Shown here: piece after piece, positions 1-8,137 of the stretch
Numbering within the stretch: the stretch's first letter is position 1
Layout of the letters: every line of letters starts with the position of its first letter
Source of the DNA: Bacteroidales bacterium
GTDB taxonomy: Bacteria > Bacteroidota > Bacteroidia > Bacteroidales > JAADJA01
DNA: 40,528 nucleotides
Direction of reading: 5' to 3'
Assembly (NCBI GenBank): GCA_020438135.1
Contig: JAGQVF010000125.1
Location: forward strand, 1 to 40,528
Notes under the pieces: generated by a model
Databases searched by the model: none
Seen by the model: only the letters and a program-made list of their open reading frames with translations
What the model was told of the DNA's origin: nothing
Translations under genes and position numbers: made by a program

Positions 1-1920
1 TGTATTGTCAATCGTTATTTCAAATGAACCTGATGAAACAGGCAGGTTCTCAAGGGAATAATGATGGGCCTGAACATTTTCGAAAACAAGAGAAAAAGTT
101 AGGTCATCCCATGCGCCTCCAAAGGTTTCATTGATCCTGAGATGTAATGATCCCAAAAAACCAAAACCTGAAGTTTGATTATGATCCACACGTGTGATCC
201 CGAAATCTATTCTTCCCTGCGAATCGAAAGTTTTAGAAAGATTCCACACGTCCTCCGAAGAACCTATCCAGTTCCCACTGAAATCTAACCCGGAGGTTGA
301 GGTATTAAAAATTTCAGGATCAAAATGGATGGAAAACCTAAGCCCATAAATATTTTGTACTGGTTCGTTTTCTGTTCCCAGGTAAACCGGTATGGTGAGT
401 TGATCATCTCCATCATATTCAACCTCATCAGGGATTACAAACAGAGAAGGACCAGAAAAAGACGAAAGTGATTTAAAAGATCCCGACTGCAACTTTCCAT
501 AGTTCAGGCTGATCGCCAGAGTATCATTGATTTCTACAAGACCGTTTCCATCGGTATCAGCATGTTTGAAATTAACGCCCGTTACCACCGTGTCTGCCCA
601 ATCGGTTACGTAATGAGGGTACCAACCGATGGATGTATCAACCCGCTGCGGACCGGAAGTTCCGGCAGTAACACCCAGCAACATCAGGTCGTCCATGTTT
701 ACCTCTCCGTCATAATTTACATCGCCGGGCCAAACATAATCGATCACCAGGTTATCGATATTTCCAAGCGAATCGGACTTCAGCACAAACAAATCCTGCT
801 CTCCGACGCTCAGGTATTCATTGATTTCCCCGGCTATCACAAAACCGCCATCCGATGTTCTGCGAATTTGCGTAATGGTTGTGGATGAGTCTGATCCCAT
901 AAGCAAATCTCTTGACAGCAAATTTCCAAGACTATCGATTCGCAAAAGGGCACTCTTATAAAAAGAGGTACCAAACCCGCTGAAACGTTTTTCAGTGATC
1001 ATAAATTCTCCGCTTTCCCATGCGATAACATCTGTACCGTTGGTGTAAATTGAATCAGGATAGTTTTTATACCACATAAAATCTCCATCTGCATTTGCCC
1101 TCAGAGCAGCGGTTGCTGTGCTGTTTGGTGAAGTATAGCCGGTTAAAATAAATCCGTCGTCAGACAATTGTTTGATAGATTGGGCGGACCGCATCCACAT
1201 GTCAGGTCCATCAAAAATCACCGACCAGGAAGAATCGGCATTGGCATCAAATTTCCAGATAAAAGCCCGCGATCCTGAACCTGCTCCGGTTGCCCCTGTC
1301 AAAACAAATCCACCGTCAGTAGTCGTTTCCATGTCGTTTATCACCGTTCCACTATACCAACCCAGGGGAACAAGACTTTCGAGATCACGTTCTTCAAGTA
1401 ATTCACCATTTTCTCCGACAATAAACATATATGGGTCCAGGGCGTAATATCCTTCATGACTCACCACTGCAATTCGTCCATCCGGCAACAATGCCCCCCT
1501 GGCAAGTAAACCTGAATTATTAAAAACACCATCAGTCCACTGCGTTGTCCACAAAGTGTCGCCTTCAGAGGATAATTTTACCAACCAGGGTTTGTTAAAC
1601 CCGGTTGCATTTCCTACCACCACAAATGATCCGTCCTGGCTCTCCAGCACGGAAAAAGCCCTCTCGGAATATGCATCCTTGCTGAGTGTTCGTTCCCACT
1701 GCATACTTCCGAACATGTCGATCTTTACCACATAAAAATCACTGGATCCACCATCACTACCATAGGCAGCAACGATAAATCCCTTGTCGGAAGTTTCTTT
1801 GATATCGTAGGCAAACTCAGCACCTTCATTTCCAAAAAATGCATTCCATGGGAAATTTTGACCAGATACACTAAGTGTCCCGAGCAGTAAAACTGAAAAA
1901 AGCAGAGGTGAAAAGTTCAT
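1..1920 (-). CDS. Secreted repeat protein with dockerin-like and cohesin-like modules, partial (3' end outside window)
   Basis: The minus-strand frame is open from the ATG at 1918-1920 to the window edge: 640 codons, no stop, C-terminus missing. It starts with a clear signal peptide (MNFSPLLFSVLLLGTLSVSG) followed by QNFPW. Residues about 25-395 are repeated units of the form 'S-DGGFIV-G ... VKID--G---W', which suggests a beta-propeller of the kind common in Bacteroidota surface proteins. Residues 399-416 (GDVNYDGEVNMDDLMLLG) and 453-475 (ADTDGNGLVEIND) form a pair of calcium-loop dockerin-type I half-repeats. From about 490 onward the sequence (IPVYLGTENEPVQNIYGL, then a beta-rich stretch) resembles a cohesin fold. 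In this phylum such proteins usually end in a T9SS sorting domain, but that end is outside the window, so surface attachment is inferred. It is divergent from the gene at 2006, with an 85-bp spacer. Exact function unknown. Confidence 0.85.
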   Translation of the reverse strand, partial: MNFSPLLFSVLLLGTLSVSGQNFPWNAFFGNEGAEFAYDIKETSDKGFIVAAYGSDGGSSDFYVVKIDMFGSMQWERTLSKDAYSERAFSVLESQDGSFVVVGNATGFNKPWLVKLSSEGDTLWTTQWTDGVFNNSGLLARGALLPDGRIAVVSHEGYYALDPYMFIVGENGELLEERDLESLVPLGWYSGTVINDMETTTDGGFVLTGATGAGSGSRAFIWKFDANADSSWSVIFDGPDMWMRSAQSIKQLSDDGFILTGYTSPNSTATAALRANADGDFMWYKNYPDSIYTNGTDVIAWESGEFMITEKRFSGFGTSFYKSALLRIDSLGNLLSRDLLMGSDSSTTITQIRRTSDGGFVIAGEINEYLSVGEQDLFVLKSDSLGNIDNLVIDYVWPGDVNYDGEVNMDDLMLLGVTAGTSGPQRVDTSIGWYPHYVTDWADTVVTGVNFKHADTDGNGLVEINDTLAISLNYGKLQSGSFKSLSSFSGPSLFVIPDEVEYDGDDQLTIPVYLGTENEPVQNIYGLRFSIHFDPEIFNTSTSGLDFSGNWIGSSEDVWNLSKTFDSQGRIDFGITRVDHNQTSGFGFLGSLHLRINETFGGAWDDLTFSLVFENVQAHHYSLENLPVSSGSFEITIDNT

Positions 1921-1928
1921 TTTAATGT

Positions 1929-1936
1929 TAAGTTTG
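1929..1936 (+). promoter_or_regulatory. Candidate Bacteroidota -7 element (TAAGTTTG) for the gene at 2006
   Basis: TAAGTTTG matches the TAnnTTTG consensus of the primary sigma factor in this phylum. It would place a transcription start about 65 nt before the ATG at 2006. No good -33 TTTG was seen at the expected distance and the region is AT-rich, so chance is possible. Confidence 0.35.
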
Positions 1937-1995
1937 TTTAATATTTAAACAATCTGAAATCAATCTTTGTTTAACATTTACATAAAACAATAAAA

Positions 1996-2003
1996 CAAAA
2001 ATA
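1996..2003 (-). promoter_or_regulatory. Candidate -7 element (TATTTTTG, minus strand) for the gene ending at 1920
   Basis: The minus strand reads TATTTTTG, which fits TAnnTTTG. It would give a leader of about 70 nt for the divergent gene that starts at 1920. It lies directly against the start codon of the plus-strand gene and has no clear -33 partner, so support is weak. Confidence 0.25.
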
Positions 2004-2005
2004 TT

Positions 2006-4249
2006 ATGAAGCGTCTGTTTACCCTTTTTGTACTTTTTAATTTTACAGTATTTCTCTCAATGGCCCAACTTCCAGAGAGTTTTGGAGATTTAATCAATTC
2101 GGTAGATCTGGGAAGTCAGACACCAACCCCTGACCGCTCAATTACCGGTATTCAATATGCCAATGGTAATCTTTGGGTTACAGGTTTCGATCCGGATGAT
2201 TACTGGCAACATAAGCTGTACAAATTTTCGGGTGATGGAACCGAGCTTCTCGAAACTTTCAGCTATGGTGTTGAAGCCGCCGGATGGCATGACATGGCAT
2301 GGGACGGTGAATTTTTATATGTTGCAGATATGCAGGTCGTTCGACAGATTGATCCGGCCAATGGTCAAAAAACCGGGGTAACCATTCCTGCTCCGTTCTA
2401 TTACAATCGCGGACTAGCTTACAATCCCTTTTCCGATCACTTTTATATAGTCGGAGAAGGTGGATTTAATATTTATGAGATCGACAGAGATGGAAACATT
2501 GTCGGGGCGATTGCAAACCCGGTAGGTCATTATGCTGTTGGCCTTGCTGTGGATACAATATCCCCCGGAGGACCCTTCCTGTGGGCTTATTCAAATATCG
2601 AAGAAGGATATAACCTGGTATTGGTTGCCAAACAATATTCGCTTCAAACCAACCAGTTTACCGGTATTCAATTCAATGGTGCTTCCATTTCGAATATTAT
2701 TGCTGAAAGGGCGGGTGGAGCAACAATCAGGTATAACGAAAATAGCGAAACACTGGAACTGATCACCATTAATATCCGCAATGGAAGCTCACAGGATCAG
2801 TACGAATATGCAATGTTTTATGATATTACAAGGGATGAAATTCCGGGACCTCAAATCCTGGTAAATCCCGGATCGATACAAAACACTGTTCAAACAGGAG
2901 ATTCAATTGATGTAAATGTGGACATTATGAATGATGGTGATGCAACTCTATTTTGGTCGGCATATATTGAGACTCCGGATCAGGATACCATCAACAATCT
3001 GGGTGACCTTTTGTCGTCGGTTAATCTCACACAGCAATCAGGAAATGATGATCGTGGCATAAAAGGGATCACCTACCTGGATAATAAAATCTGGATCAAT
3101 GGCAGGAATTATTCTCAGAATCAACCAACCATTTATGAGTTTGATAACGCCGGCAATTTGCTTGCTTCACATCCTTATTTTAGTTTAAACGGCATTGGAT
3201 TTTTCAGCATAACCTCTGATGGAGAATATTTATACGGAGAGGACACCTACACGATCATGCAGATTGATCCTGTAAACTTTCAGGTTGTGGATAATATCAT
3301 CAAGCCTAGCGGATCTTTCAGCGATATGACTTATGATCCGCAAACCGATCATTTTTGGGGTGGTAATTCAAACGGTCTAATTTACGAATTTGATCGTGAT
3401 GGTGAGGTTGTCAATGAATTTGTAACAAACTTAGCTATCAAGGGGTTGGCCTGGGATCAATGGTCGCCGGGCGGTCCATTCCTTTGGGCCTGGATTGAAG
3501 TGATGGACGGAGATGAAGTAATCGGTATTGATGCGGTACGGTTGAATCCACACACCTGCACACCTGCCGGTAACGGATTTGCCGGTGTTGCATTTAGCAA
3601 TGACACGCTATTTACCGATACACCCAACGGAATTGTTATTACCAGCGCACTTGAAAACAATAATGTATCATTGCTCGGATTGCATAACGCAGGACAAGTA
3701 AATGGTTCGGATACCATTTCCGGTACAGATTTTATGGCGGTTTATGATCTGGATGTTGTACCTCCCCCCGGATGGATCAAATTACTGGATACATCCTATG
3801 GTGAGATCACTGCAGGGCAGTCTGAACAATTCACAGTAAGATTACTCTCTTTAATGGAAGATACAGTAATGACTGCAAATATCCGGATTTCGAACAACGA
3901 CATTGAAAATTCCGAGTGGGTAATACCCGTATCATTCGAAATGACCAACGATTTCATCTCTGCAACTACAGATTTAGACGGATCCAGAAGTGAGGCACTC
4001 GGACAGAATTATCCGAATCCTTTTGTGCAATCAACTGTTATTCCTGTGTATTTGAAAAAATCGATGTATGTTAACCTGTCGGTTTTTGATCAGTACGGAA
4101 GATTGGTTGACCGGACTTTCAGCGGTTACCTTCCCGAAGGAGCTCATCATCTGCAGGCTCAATTGCCTGATTTGCCGGATGGAATCTATTACTATACATT
4201 ACAGTCAGAGAAGGAACAATTCACCAAAAGAATGGTGATCAAAAAATAA
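2006..4249 (+). CDS. T9SS-exported protein with a duplicated propeller-like domain
   Basis: 747 aa. A signal peptide (MKRLFTLFVLFNFTVFLSMAQ) leads into two copies of one domain, at about 27-280 and 326-585. Each copy opens with a related motif (DLINSVDLGSQ against DLLSSVNLTQQ) and then a GI-Y--N-LW--G pattern, and each contains an SPGGPFLWA motif near its end, consistent with beta-propeller blades. Short beta-sandwich-like linkers follow each copy (ILVNPGSIQNTVQTGDSI from about 283; PPPGWIKLLDTSYGEITAG from about 586). The C-terminus from residue 665 (LGQNYPNPF ... DGIYYYTLQSEKE) is a typical type A T9SS sorting domain, so the protein should be exported across the outer membrane and anchored or released. 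No catalytic motif was recognised; a binding or adhesive surface role is possible. The ATG at 2006 gives the complete signal peptide. Confidence 0.85.
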   Translation: MKRLFTLFVLFNFTVFLSMAQLPESFGDLINSVDLGSQTPTPDRSITGIQYANGNLWVTGFDPDDYWQHKLYKFSGDGTELLETFSYGVEAAGWHDMAWDGEFLYVADMQVVRQIDPANGQKTGVTIPAPFYYNRGLAYNPFSDHFYIVGEGGFNIYEIDRDGNIVGAIANPVGHYAVGLAVDTISPGGPFLWAYSNIEEGYNLVLVAKQYSLQTNQFTGIQFNGASISNIIAERAGGATIRYNENSETLELITINIRNGSSQDQYEYAMFYDITRDEIPGPQILVNPGSIQNTVQTGDSIDVNVDIMNDGDATLFWSAYIETPDQDTINNLGDLLSSVNLTQQSGNDDRGIKGITYLDNKIWINGRNYSQNQPTIYEFDNAGNLLASHPYFSLNGIGFFSITSDGEYLYGEDTYTIMQIDPVNFQVVDNIIKPSGSFSDMTYDPQTDHFWGGNSNGLIYEFDRDGEVVNEFVTNLAIKGLAWDQWSPGGPFLWAWIEVMDGDEVIGIDAVRLNPHTCTPAGNGFAGVAFSNDTLFTDTPNGIVITSALENNNVSLLGLHNAGQVNGSDTISGTDFMAVYDLDVVPPPGWIKLLDTSYGEITAGQSEQFTVRLLSLMEDTVMTANIRISNNDIENSEWVIPVSFEMTNDFISATTDLDGSRSEALGQNYPNPFVQSTVIPVYLKKSMYVNLSVFDQYGRLVDRTFSGYLPEGAHHLQAQLPDLPDGIYYYTLQSEKEQFTKRMVIKK

Positions 4250-4297
4250 AATCACTGGCTGGTATTGTCAGCTTTTATACATTTGACCCAAAAAACA

Positions 4298-5308
4298 ATG
4301 CGTCTATTTACTATTGTTCTTTGGGTCATATTTTTTGCTGTTTCCTGTTCTGAACCATCAACTAAAAAAGTTAAAATTCAGGGTGAAACACAGGGCACAT
4401 ATTATGTTGTTACATATTACGATCCTGAAGGAACCAACTTCCAAAATGAAATTGAATTCCAACTGGCTGCTTTCGACACCATTGCCTCCATGTGGGTGAA
4501 ACAGTCACTGATCAGCAGGATCAACCGGAATGAAACCAGCACAACCATCAATCCTGATTTTACGCAATTATATAATCAGTCGAAGGAGATTTATAATGCA
4601 TCGGGTGGAGCTTTCGATCCTACGGTCGGGCCGCTTGTAAATGCCTGGGGATTTGGGTTTACCGACAGGATGAAAGTCGACAGTGCCGTTGTAGATAGTT
4701 TATTACCTCTCGTAGGCTTCAAACGGGTAACCCTCGAAAACGGGCAAATCCAGAAAGAAGATCCCCGGATTCAGTTCGACTTTAATGCGATTGCACAGGG
4801 GTATGCAGTTGACCTGATCGGCAAATTTCTCGAATCGAAAGGCATATCCGATTACCTGATCGACATTGGTGGCGAGGTTCTCGGCAGGGGAAGTAAACCC
4901 AACAACGAAACCTGGAAAGTCGGTATTGAAAAACCGGCTGATAATGCCCAATACGGGGATGCCCTCGAAGCAATCGTATCACTGAAAAACAAAGCACTTG
5001 CAACTTCAGGTAACTACCGAAAATTTTACGAGGAAGACGGAGTGCGATACTCACACACCATTGATCCGGTAACCGGATATCCTGTCACACATTCTATCCT
5101 GAGTGTTTCGGTGCTGGCTTCAGATTGTGCCAGTGCCGACGGCTGGGCCACTGCATGTATGGTTCTCGGATTACAGAAATCTCTTGAACTTATTAAATCC
5201 CGTTCTGAACTGGAAGCTTTTTTTATCTATTCCGACAGTACCGATGGCACCATGAAAACTATTTACAGTGAGGGTTTTGGGCAATATCTTGAGGAGATGC
5301 CTCAATGA
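4298..5308 (+). CDS. apbE: FAD:protein FMN transferase (ApbE family), lipoprotein
   Basis: 336 aa from the ATG at 4298. A longer reading from TTG 4265 is open, but the 4298 start places a lipoprotein signal directly at the N-terminus (MRLFTIVLWVIFFAVSCSE, lipobox Cys17). ApbE enzymes transfer FMN from FAD to Thr or Ser of client proteins such as NqrB, NqrC and RnfG, on the periplasmic side. Family motifs in order are GTYYVVTYY (about 33), GAFDPTVGPL (about 104), DFNAIAQGYAVD (about 161), LIDIGGEVLGRG (about 188), SGNYRKFYE (about 238), HTIDPVTGYP (about 254) and the metal-binding ASADGWATACMVLG (about 280). Length fits the family. It starts 48 nt after the T9SS gene and its last 7 bases overlap the end of the convergent umuC. 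No client flavoprotein gene is adjacent. Confidence 0.93.
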   Translation: MRLFTIVLWVIFFAVSCSEPSTKKVKIQGETQGTYYVVTYYDPEGTNFQNEIEFQLAAFDTIASMWVKQSLISRINRNETSTTINPDFTQLYNQSKEIYNASGGAFDPTVGPLVNAWGFGFTDRMKVDSAVVDSLLPLVGFKRVTLENGQIQKEDPRIQFDFNAIAQGYAVDLIGKFLESKGISDYLIDIGGEVLGRGSKPNNETWKVGIEKPADNAQYGDALEAIVSLKNKALATSGNYRKFYEEDGVRYSHTIDPVTGYPVTHSILSVSVLASDCASADGWATACMVLGLQKSLELIKSRSELEAFFIYSDSTDGTMKTIYSEGFGQYLEEMPQ

Positions 5309-6579
5309 TCATCAAGATTGATCTCGAGAATGTCATTCCAACGGGTAGTATAATGAGGTGATAAATGATGCTGCCTCATTCCCCAGGATGAGTCGGTATC
5401 CTGAACAGCAAATTTTACAACGTCCAGACCGGCATTTTCGTTGATCTTATCAATCACTTTAAGTAATTTTTTGTGTTTCGCTCTGCCTTTCTCATCCCAA
5501 AGTGAAGTTTGTTGACCTGCATCAGGAATAACTTCCGACACAATCGCACCTGACTTTTTATACCTGAAGCCTTCCCTGTATAGCGATTTTAAAGCAATCA
5601 AAGCAAAATGTATCAATTCATGCGACTGATTGGTCGGAACCGGAAGTTTTACAATTTTATAGTTAACATATTTAGGTCCCGTGTCATATTTGTTGGTCAT
5701 GATAAAGATCAGGACAGACTGTGCCAGCGACTTCTGTTTGCGGAGTTTTCGGGCCACTTTATCTACATAATCAGCTGTGGCGGCTTCCAACTCTTCGTAT
5801 TTCGTAAGTGGTCGTCCAAATGACCTTGAAGTACAAATTTCCTTTTTATTTGCCGGATTTTGATTCAGTGGATAACAAACGGTTCCTCGTAATTCCAAAA
5901 CCAGCCGTTGGCCTACAACACCCAGTTTTTCCCTGATCCTGTTCTCATCACAATATTTCAGTTCCCTCGCTGATGCAATGCCTGCGCCTTCAAAAAATGC
6001 TGAATATTTTTCTCCCACCCCCCAAATTTCATTTAACGGAATTTCTTCAAGAACTGAATCGGGATCAGGATGTCCGACAAGTGAGAACACACCATGCCTG
6101 TCGGGATCGGTTTTGGCTATGTGATTGGCAAGTTTTGCCTGTATTTTGGTATATCCGATTCCTATAGAAACCGGTATACCAGTCCATTTCAGAATCTTCG
6201 ACTGCAAAGCTATTGCATGATTTTGAAGTTGATTCAGCGAAATGGCAGACAAATCAAGAAAAGCTTCATCTATTGAGTATATCTCCATGTCAGGGGACGA
6301 TTCTGCCAGGATATTCATCACCCGCTGACTGATATCACCATACAGTGCATAATTGGTAGAAAATACATGCACACCATGTTGTTTAATCAGATCTGAAATT
6401 TCGAAAACAGGCACGGCCATTTTGATGCCTGCCCTTTTAGCCTCTTCAGAACGGGCTATAACACAGCCATCATTGTTGGAAAGTACCACAACAGGCTTGC
6501 CCCCGAGCGAAGGATGAAAAATCCTTTCACAGGATGCATAAAAATTATTACAATCTACCAATGCAAAAATCTTATTCAT
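5302..6579 (-). CDS. umuC: UmuC-like Y-family DNA polymerase (Pol V catalytic subunit)
   Basis: 425 aa, full length for UmuC. The catalytic acidic residues are visible: D9 in FALVDCNNFYASCE and D104-E105 in YSIDEAFLDL; the steric-gate region is F13-Y14. The SNNDGCVIARSEEAK motif (from residue 34) is typical of UmuC rather than DinB. A little-finger domain follows at about 245-345, then a DUF4113-type tail containing SLWDE and SSWGMRQHHLSPHYTTRW. The enzyme performs error-prone translesion synthesis and normally needs a processed UmuD partner. No umuD-like LexA/peptidase S24 gene is next to it: the upstream neighbour is the divergent aminopeptidase gene. A near-consensus -7 element (TACTTTTA, minus strand, 6599-6606) lies about 20 nt upstream. 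No LexA box was recognised. Confidence 0.95.
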   Translation of the reverse strand: MNKIFALVDCNNFYASCERIFHPSLGGKPVVVLSNNDGCVIARSEEAKRAGIKMAVPVFEISDLIKQHGVHVFSTNYALYGDISQRVMNILAESSPDMEIYSIDEAFLDLSAISLNQLQNHAIALQSKILKWTGIPVSIGIGYTKIQAKLANHIAKTDPDRHGVFSLVGHPDPDSVLEEIPLNEIWGVGEKYSAFFEGAGIASARELKYCDENRIREKLGVVGQRLVLELRGTVCYPLNQNPANKKEICTSRSFGRPLTKYEELEAATADYVDKVARKLRKQKSLAQSVLIFIMTNKYDTGPKYVNYKIVKLPVPTNQSHELIHFALIALKSLYREGFRYKKSGAIVSEVIPDAGQQTSLWDEKGRAKHKKLLKVIDKINENAGLDVVKFAVQDTDSSWGMRQHHLSPHYTTRWNDILEINLDDH

Positions 6580-6622
6580 TTTCTATAACCTGGGAAAATA
6601 AAAGTAGGCAATTTTCTTTTAG

Positions 6623-6630
6623 TATCTTTG
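6623..6630 (+). promoter_or_regulatory. Bacteroidota -7 element (TATCTTTG) for the aminopeptidase-pdxA-murF/alr run
   Basis: TATCTTTG is an exact TAnnTTTG match. The implied transcription start is near 6634, which leaves about 30 nt of leader before ATG 6666. An initiation at TTG 6642 would leave almost no leader, so this element supports the ATG. Confidence 0.6.
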
Positions 6631-6665
6631 CCATCCGCTAATTGAAAACTGTTAATTTTACACAC

Positions 6666-8105
6666 ATGCAGACAATCATTCGACTTACAGATAACTACTC
6701 GGATTCTGAAAATATTATTTTTCCGGTAACCGATCTCAAACATGTTAACAAGGAGCTTTTTGATACCGGAGAACTGGAATATATGAAAAGTTTCCTGCGG
6801 GATCATAAACAGAAAAATTTTTCTTTTAACAGATTAGGCACATGGTTGCACGTTCTGTTGATTGAAAGGGAGAGTGAAAAATCTGCCAGACTTGAAACAT
6901 ATCGCGAAACAGGAGCTAAAATAACACCTGCTGTAAATGAGCATAAAATCGATTCAGTGATCGTGGTTGATGCAGAAGACAAACCGGAAGAGATATTGGC
7001 TTTTGCGGAAGGAATGGCCCTCAAAAATTACCAGTTCCTCAAATACAAAAGCAAACCGGATGACGAGCTGAACACCTTGAGCACCATCTACATAGGTTCC
7101 AAAAAAGTAGTTCAGGAAGAAGTGGACCGTTTGAATATCGTTGTGGATGCCGTGAGCCGTGCAAGAAATATGGTAAACGAACCGGTTGCAACCCTGAACG
7201 CAGTTGCCCTGGCCGGTGAAATTGAAAAAATGGGTAAAGAATCCGGAGCCTTGGTGGAGGTTTTTAACAGGAAAAAAATCGAATCGCTGAAAATGGGCGG
7301 TCTGCTCGCTGTGAATCGAGGAAGTGTTGATCCGCCCACTTTTAGTATCATCGAATGGAAACCTGAAAATGCCGTCAACAAAAAACCGGTTGTTCTGGTT
7401 GGAAAGGGAGTGGTTTACGATACCGGTGGAATGAATATCAAAACCGGTAATTTTATGAATGACATGAAGATGGATATGGCAGGTGGTGCTGCAGTTGCTT
7501 CAGCAGTTTATGCAGTAGCCAAAGCCAAAGTACCAATGCATGTGATCGCACTGGTACCGGCCACCGATAACCGTACACATGGCAATGCTTATGTAAGTGG
7601 GGATGTGATCACTATGTACGACGGCACCCGGGTAGAGGTGATCAATACCGATGCCGAGGGCCGGATGTTGCTGGCTGATGCCCTTGGATATGCTAAAAAA
7701 TACGATCCTGAACTGGTGATCGACGTAGCAACCTTAACCGGTAGTGCCATGCGTGCCATCGGAAACTACGGTGTTGTGGGCATGCAATCGAATGCGGGTA
7801 AAGAATTCAATCGCTTAAAACAATGTGGAGAGGAAGTTTATGAAAGATTGGTTGAATTTCCGCTCTGGAAAGAATATGCAGAAGAGCTAAAATCCGATAT
7901 TGCGGATATCAAACACCTTGGTGGCAGCAACGCAGGTGCAATTACAGCCGGAAAATTCCTGGAGCATTTTACTGATTATCCATTTATTCATCTTGATATT
8001 GCCGGACCGGCTTTTATGGAAAAAGCCTATAAATATTATCCCGCCGGAGGATCAGGAATTGTTGTCAGGTTGTTGTTTAAATACCTGCTTGATAAAACAG
8101 TTTAA
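6666..8105 (+). CDS. M17-family leucyl aminopeptidase
   Basis: 479 aa from the ATG at 6666; an in-frame TTG at 6642 is rejected because of promoter position. This is a two-metal M17 aminopeptidase that removes N-terminal residues from peptides in the cytoplasm and forms hexamers in known members. The catalytic C-terminal half is well conserved: VGKGVVYDTGGMNIK (about 246) carries the metal-binding Lys and Asp, MKMDMAGGAA the next Asp, and NTDAEGRM (about 326) the Asp/Glu pair and catalytic Arg. The last motif has Met where Leu is usual. The N-terminal domain (about 1-160) is divergent, as is normal. It is the first gene of a co-directional run; pdxA begins 32 nt after its stop. Confidence 0.93.
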   Translation: MQTIIRLTDNYSDSENIIFPVTDLKHVNKELFDTGELEYMKSFLRDHKQKNFSFNRLGTWLHVLLIERESEKSARLETYRETGAKITPAVNEHKIDSVIVVDAEDKPEEILAFAEGMALKNYQFLKYKSKPDDELNTLSTIYIGSKKVVQEEVDRLNIVVDAVSRARNMVNEPVATLNAVALAGEIEKMGKESGALVEVFNRKKIESLKMGGLLAVNRGSVDPPTFSIIEWKPENAVNKKPVVLVGKGVVYDTGGMNIKTGNFMNDMKMDMAGGAAVASAVYAVAKAKVPMHVIALVPATDNRTHGNAYVSGDVITMYDGTRVEVINTDAEGRMLLADALGYAKKYDPELVIDVATLTGSAMRAIGNYGVVGMQSNAGKEFNRLKQCGEEVYERLVEFPLWKEYAEELKSDIADIKHLGGSNAGAITAGKFLEHFTDYPFIHLDIAGPAFMEKAYKYYPAGGSGIVVRLLFKYLLDKTV

Positions 8106-8137
8106 GCCTGTCATAAAAATTTAAAACCAATTGTTTT

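Noticed and set aside
976-996. CTGAAA-CGTT-TTTCAG inverted repeat resembling the 11785 palindrome
   Set aside because: It lies inside coding sequence, is imperfectly similar and is short enough to occur by chance.
562-1447. Plus-strand open frames at 562-888 and 1172-1447
   Set aside because: They run antisense to a continuous 640-codon minus-strand frame that has a signal peptide and recognisable dockerin loops; composition is not protein-like.
4265-4297. TTG start for ApbE giving 11 extra residues
   Set aside because: The ATG at 4298 begins a complete lipoprotein signal; the extension would bury it and has no supporting signal of its own.
6642-6665. TTG start for the M17 aminopeptidase
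   Set aside because: It would start within a few bases of the predicted transcription start from the TATCTTTG element, and adds residues with no family similarity.
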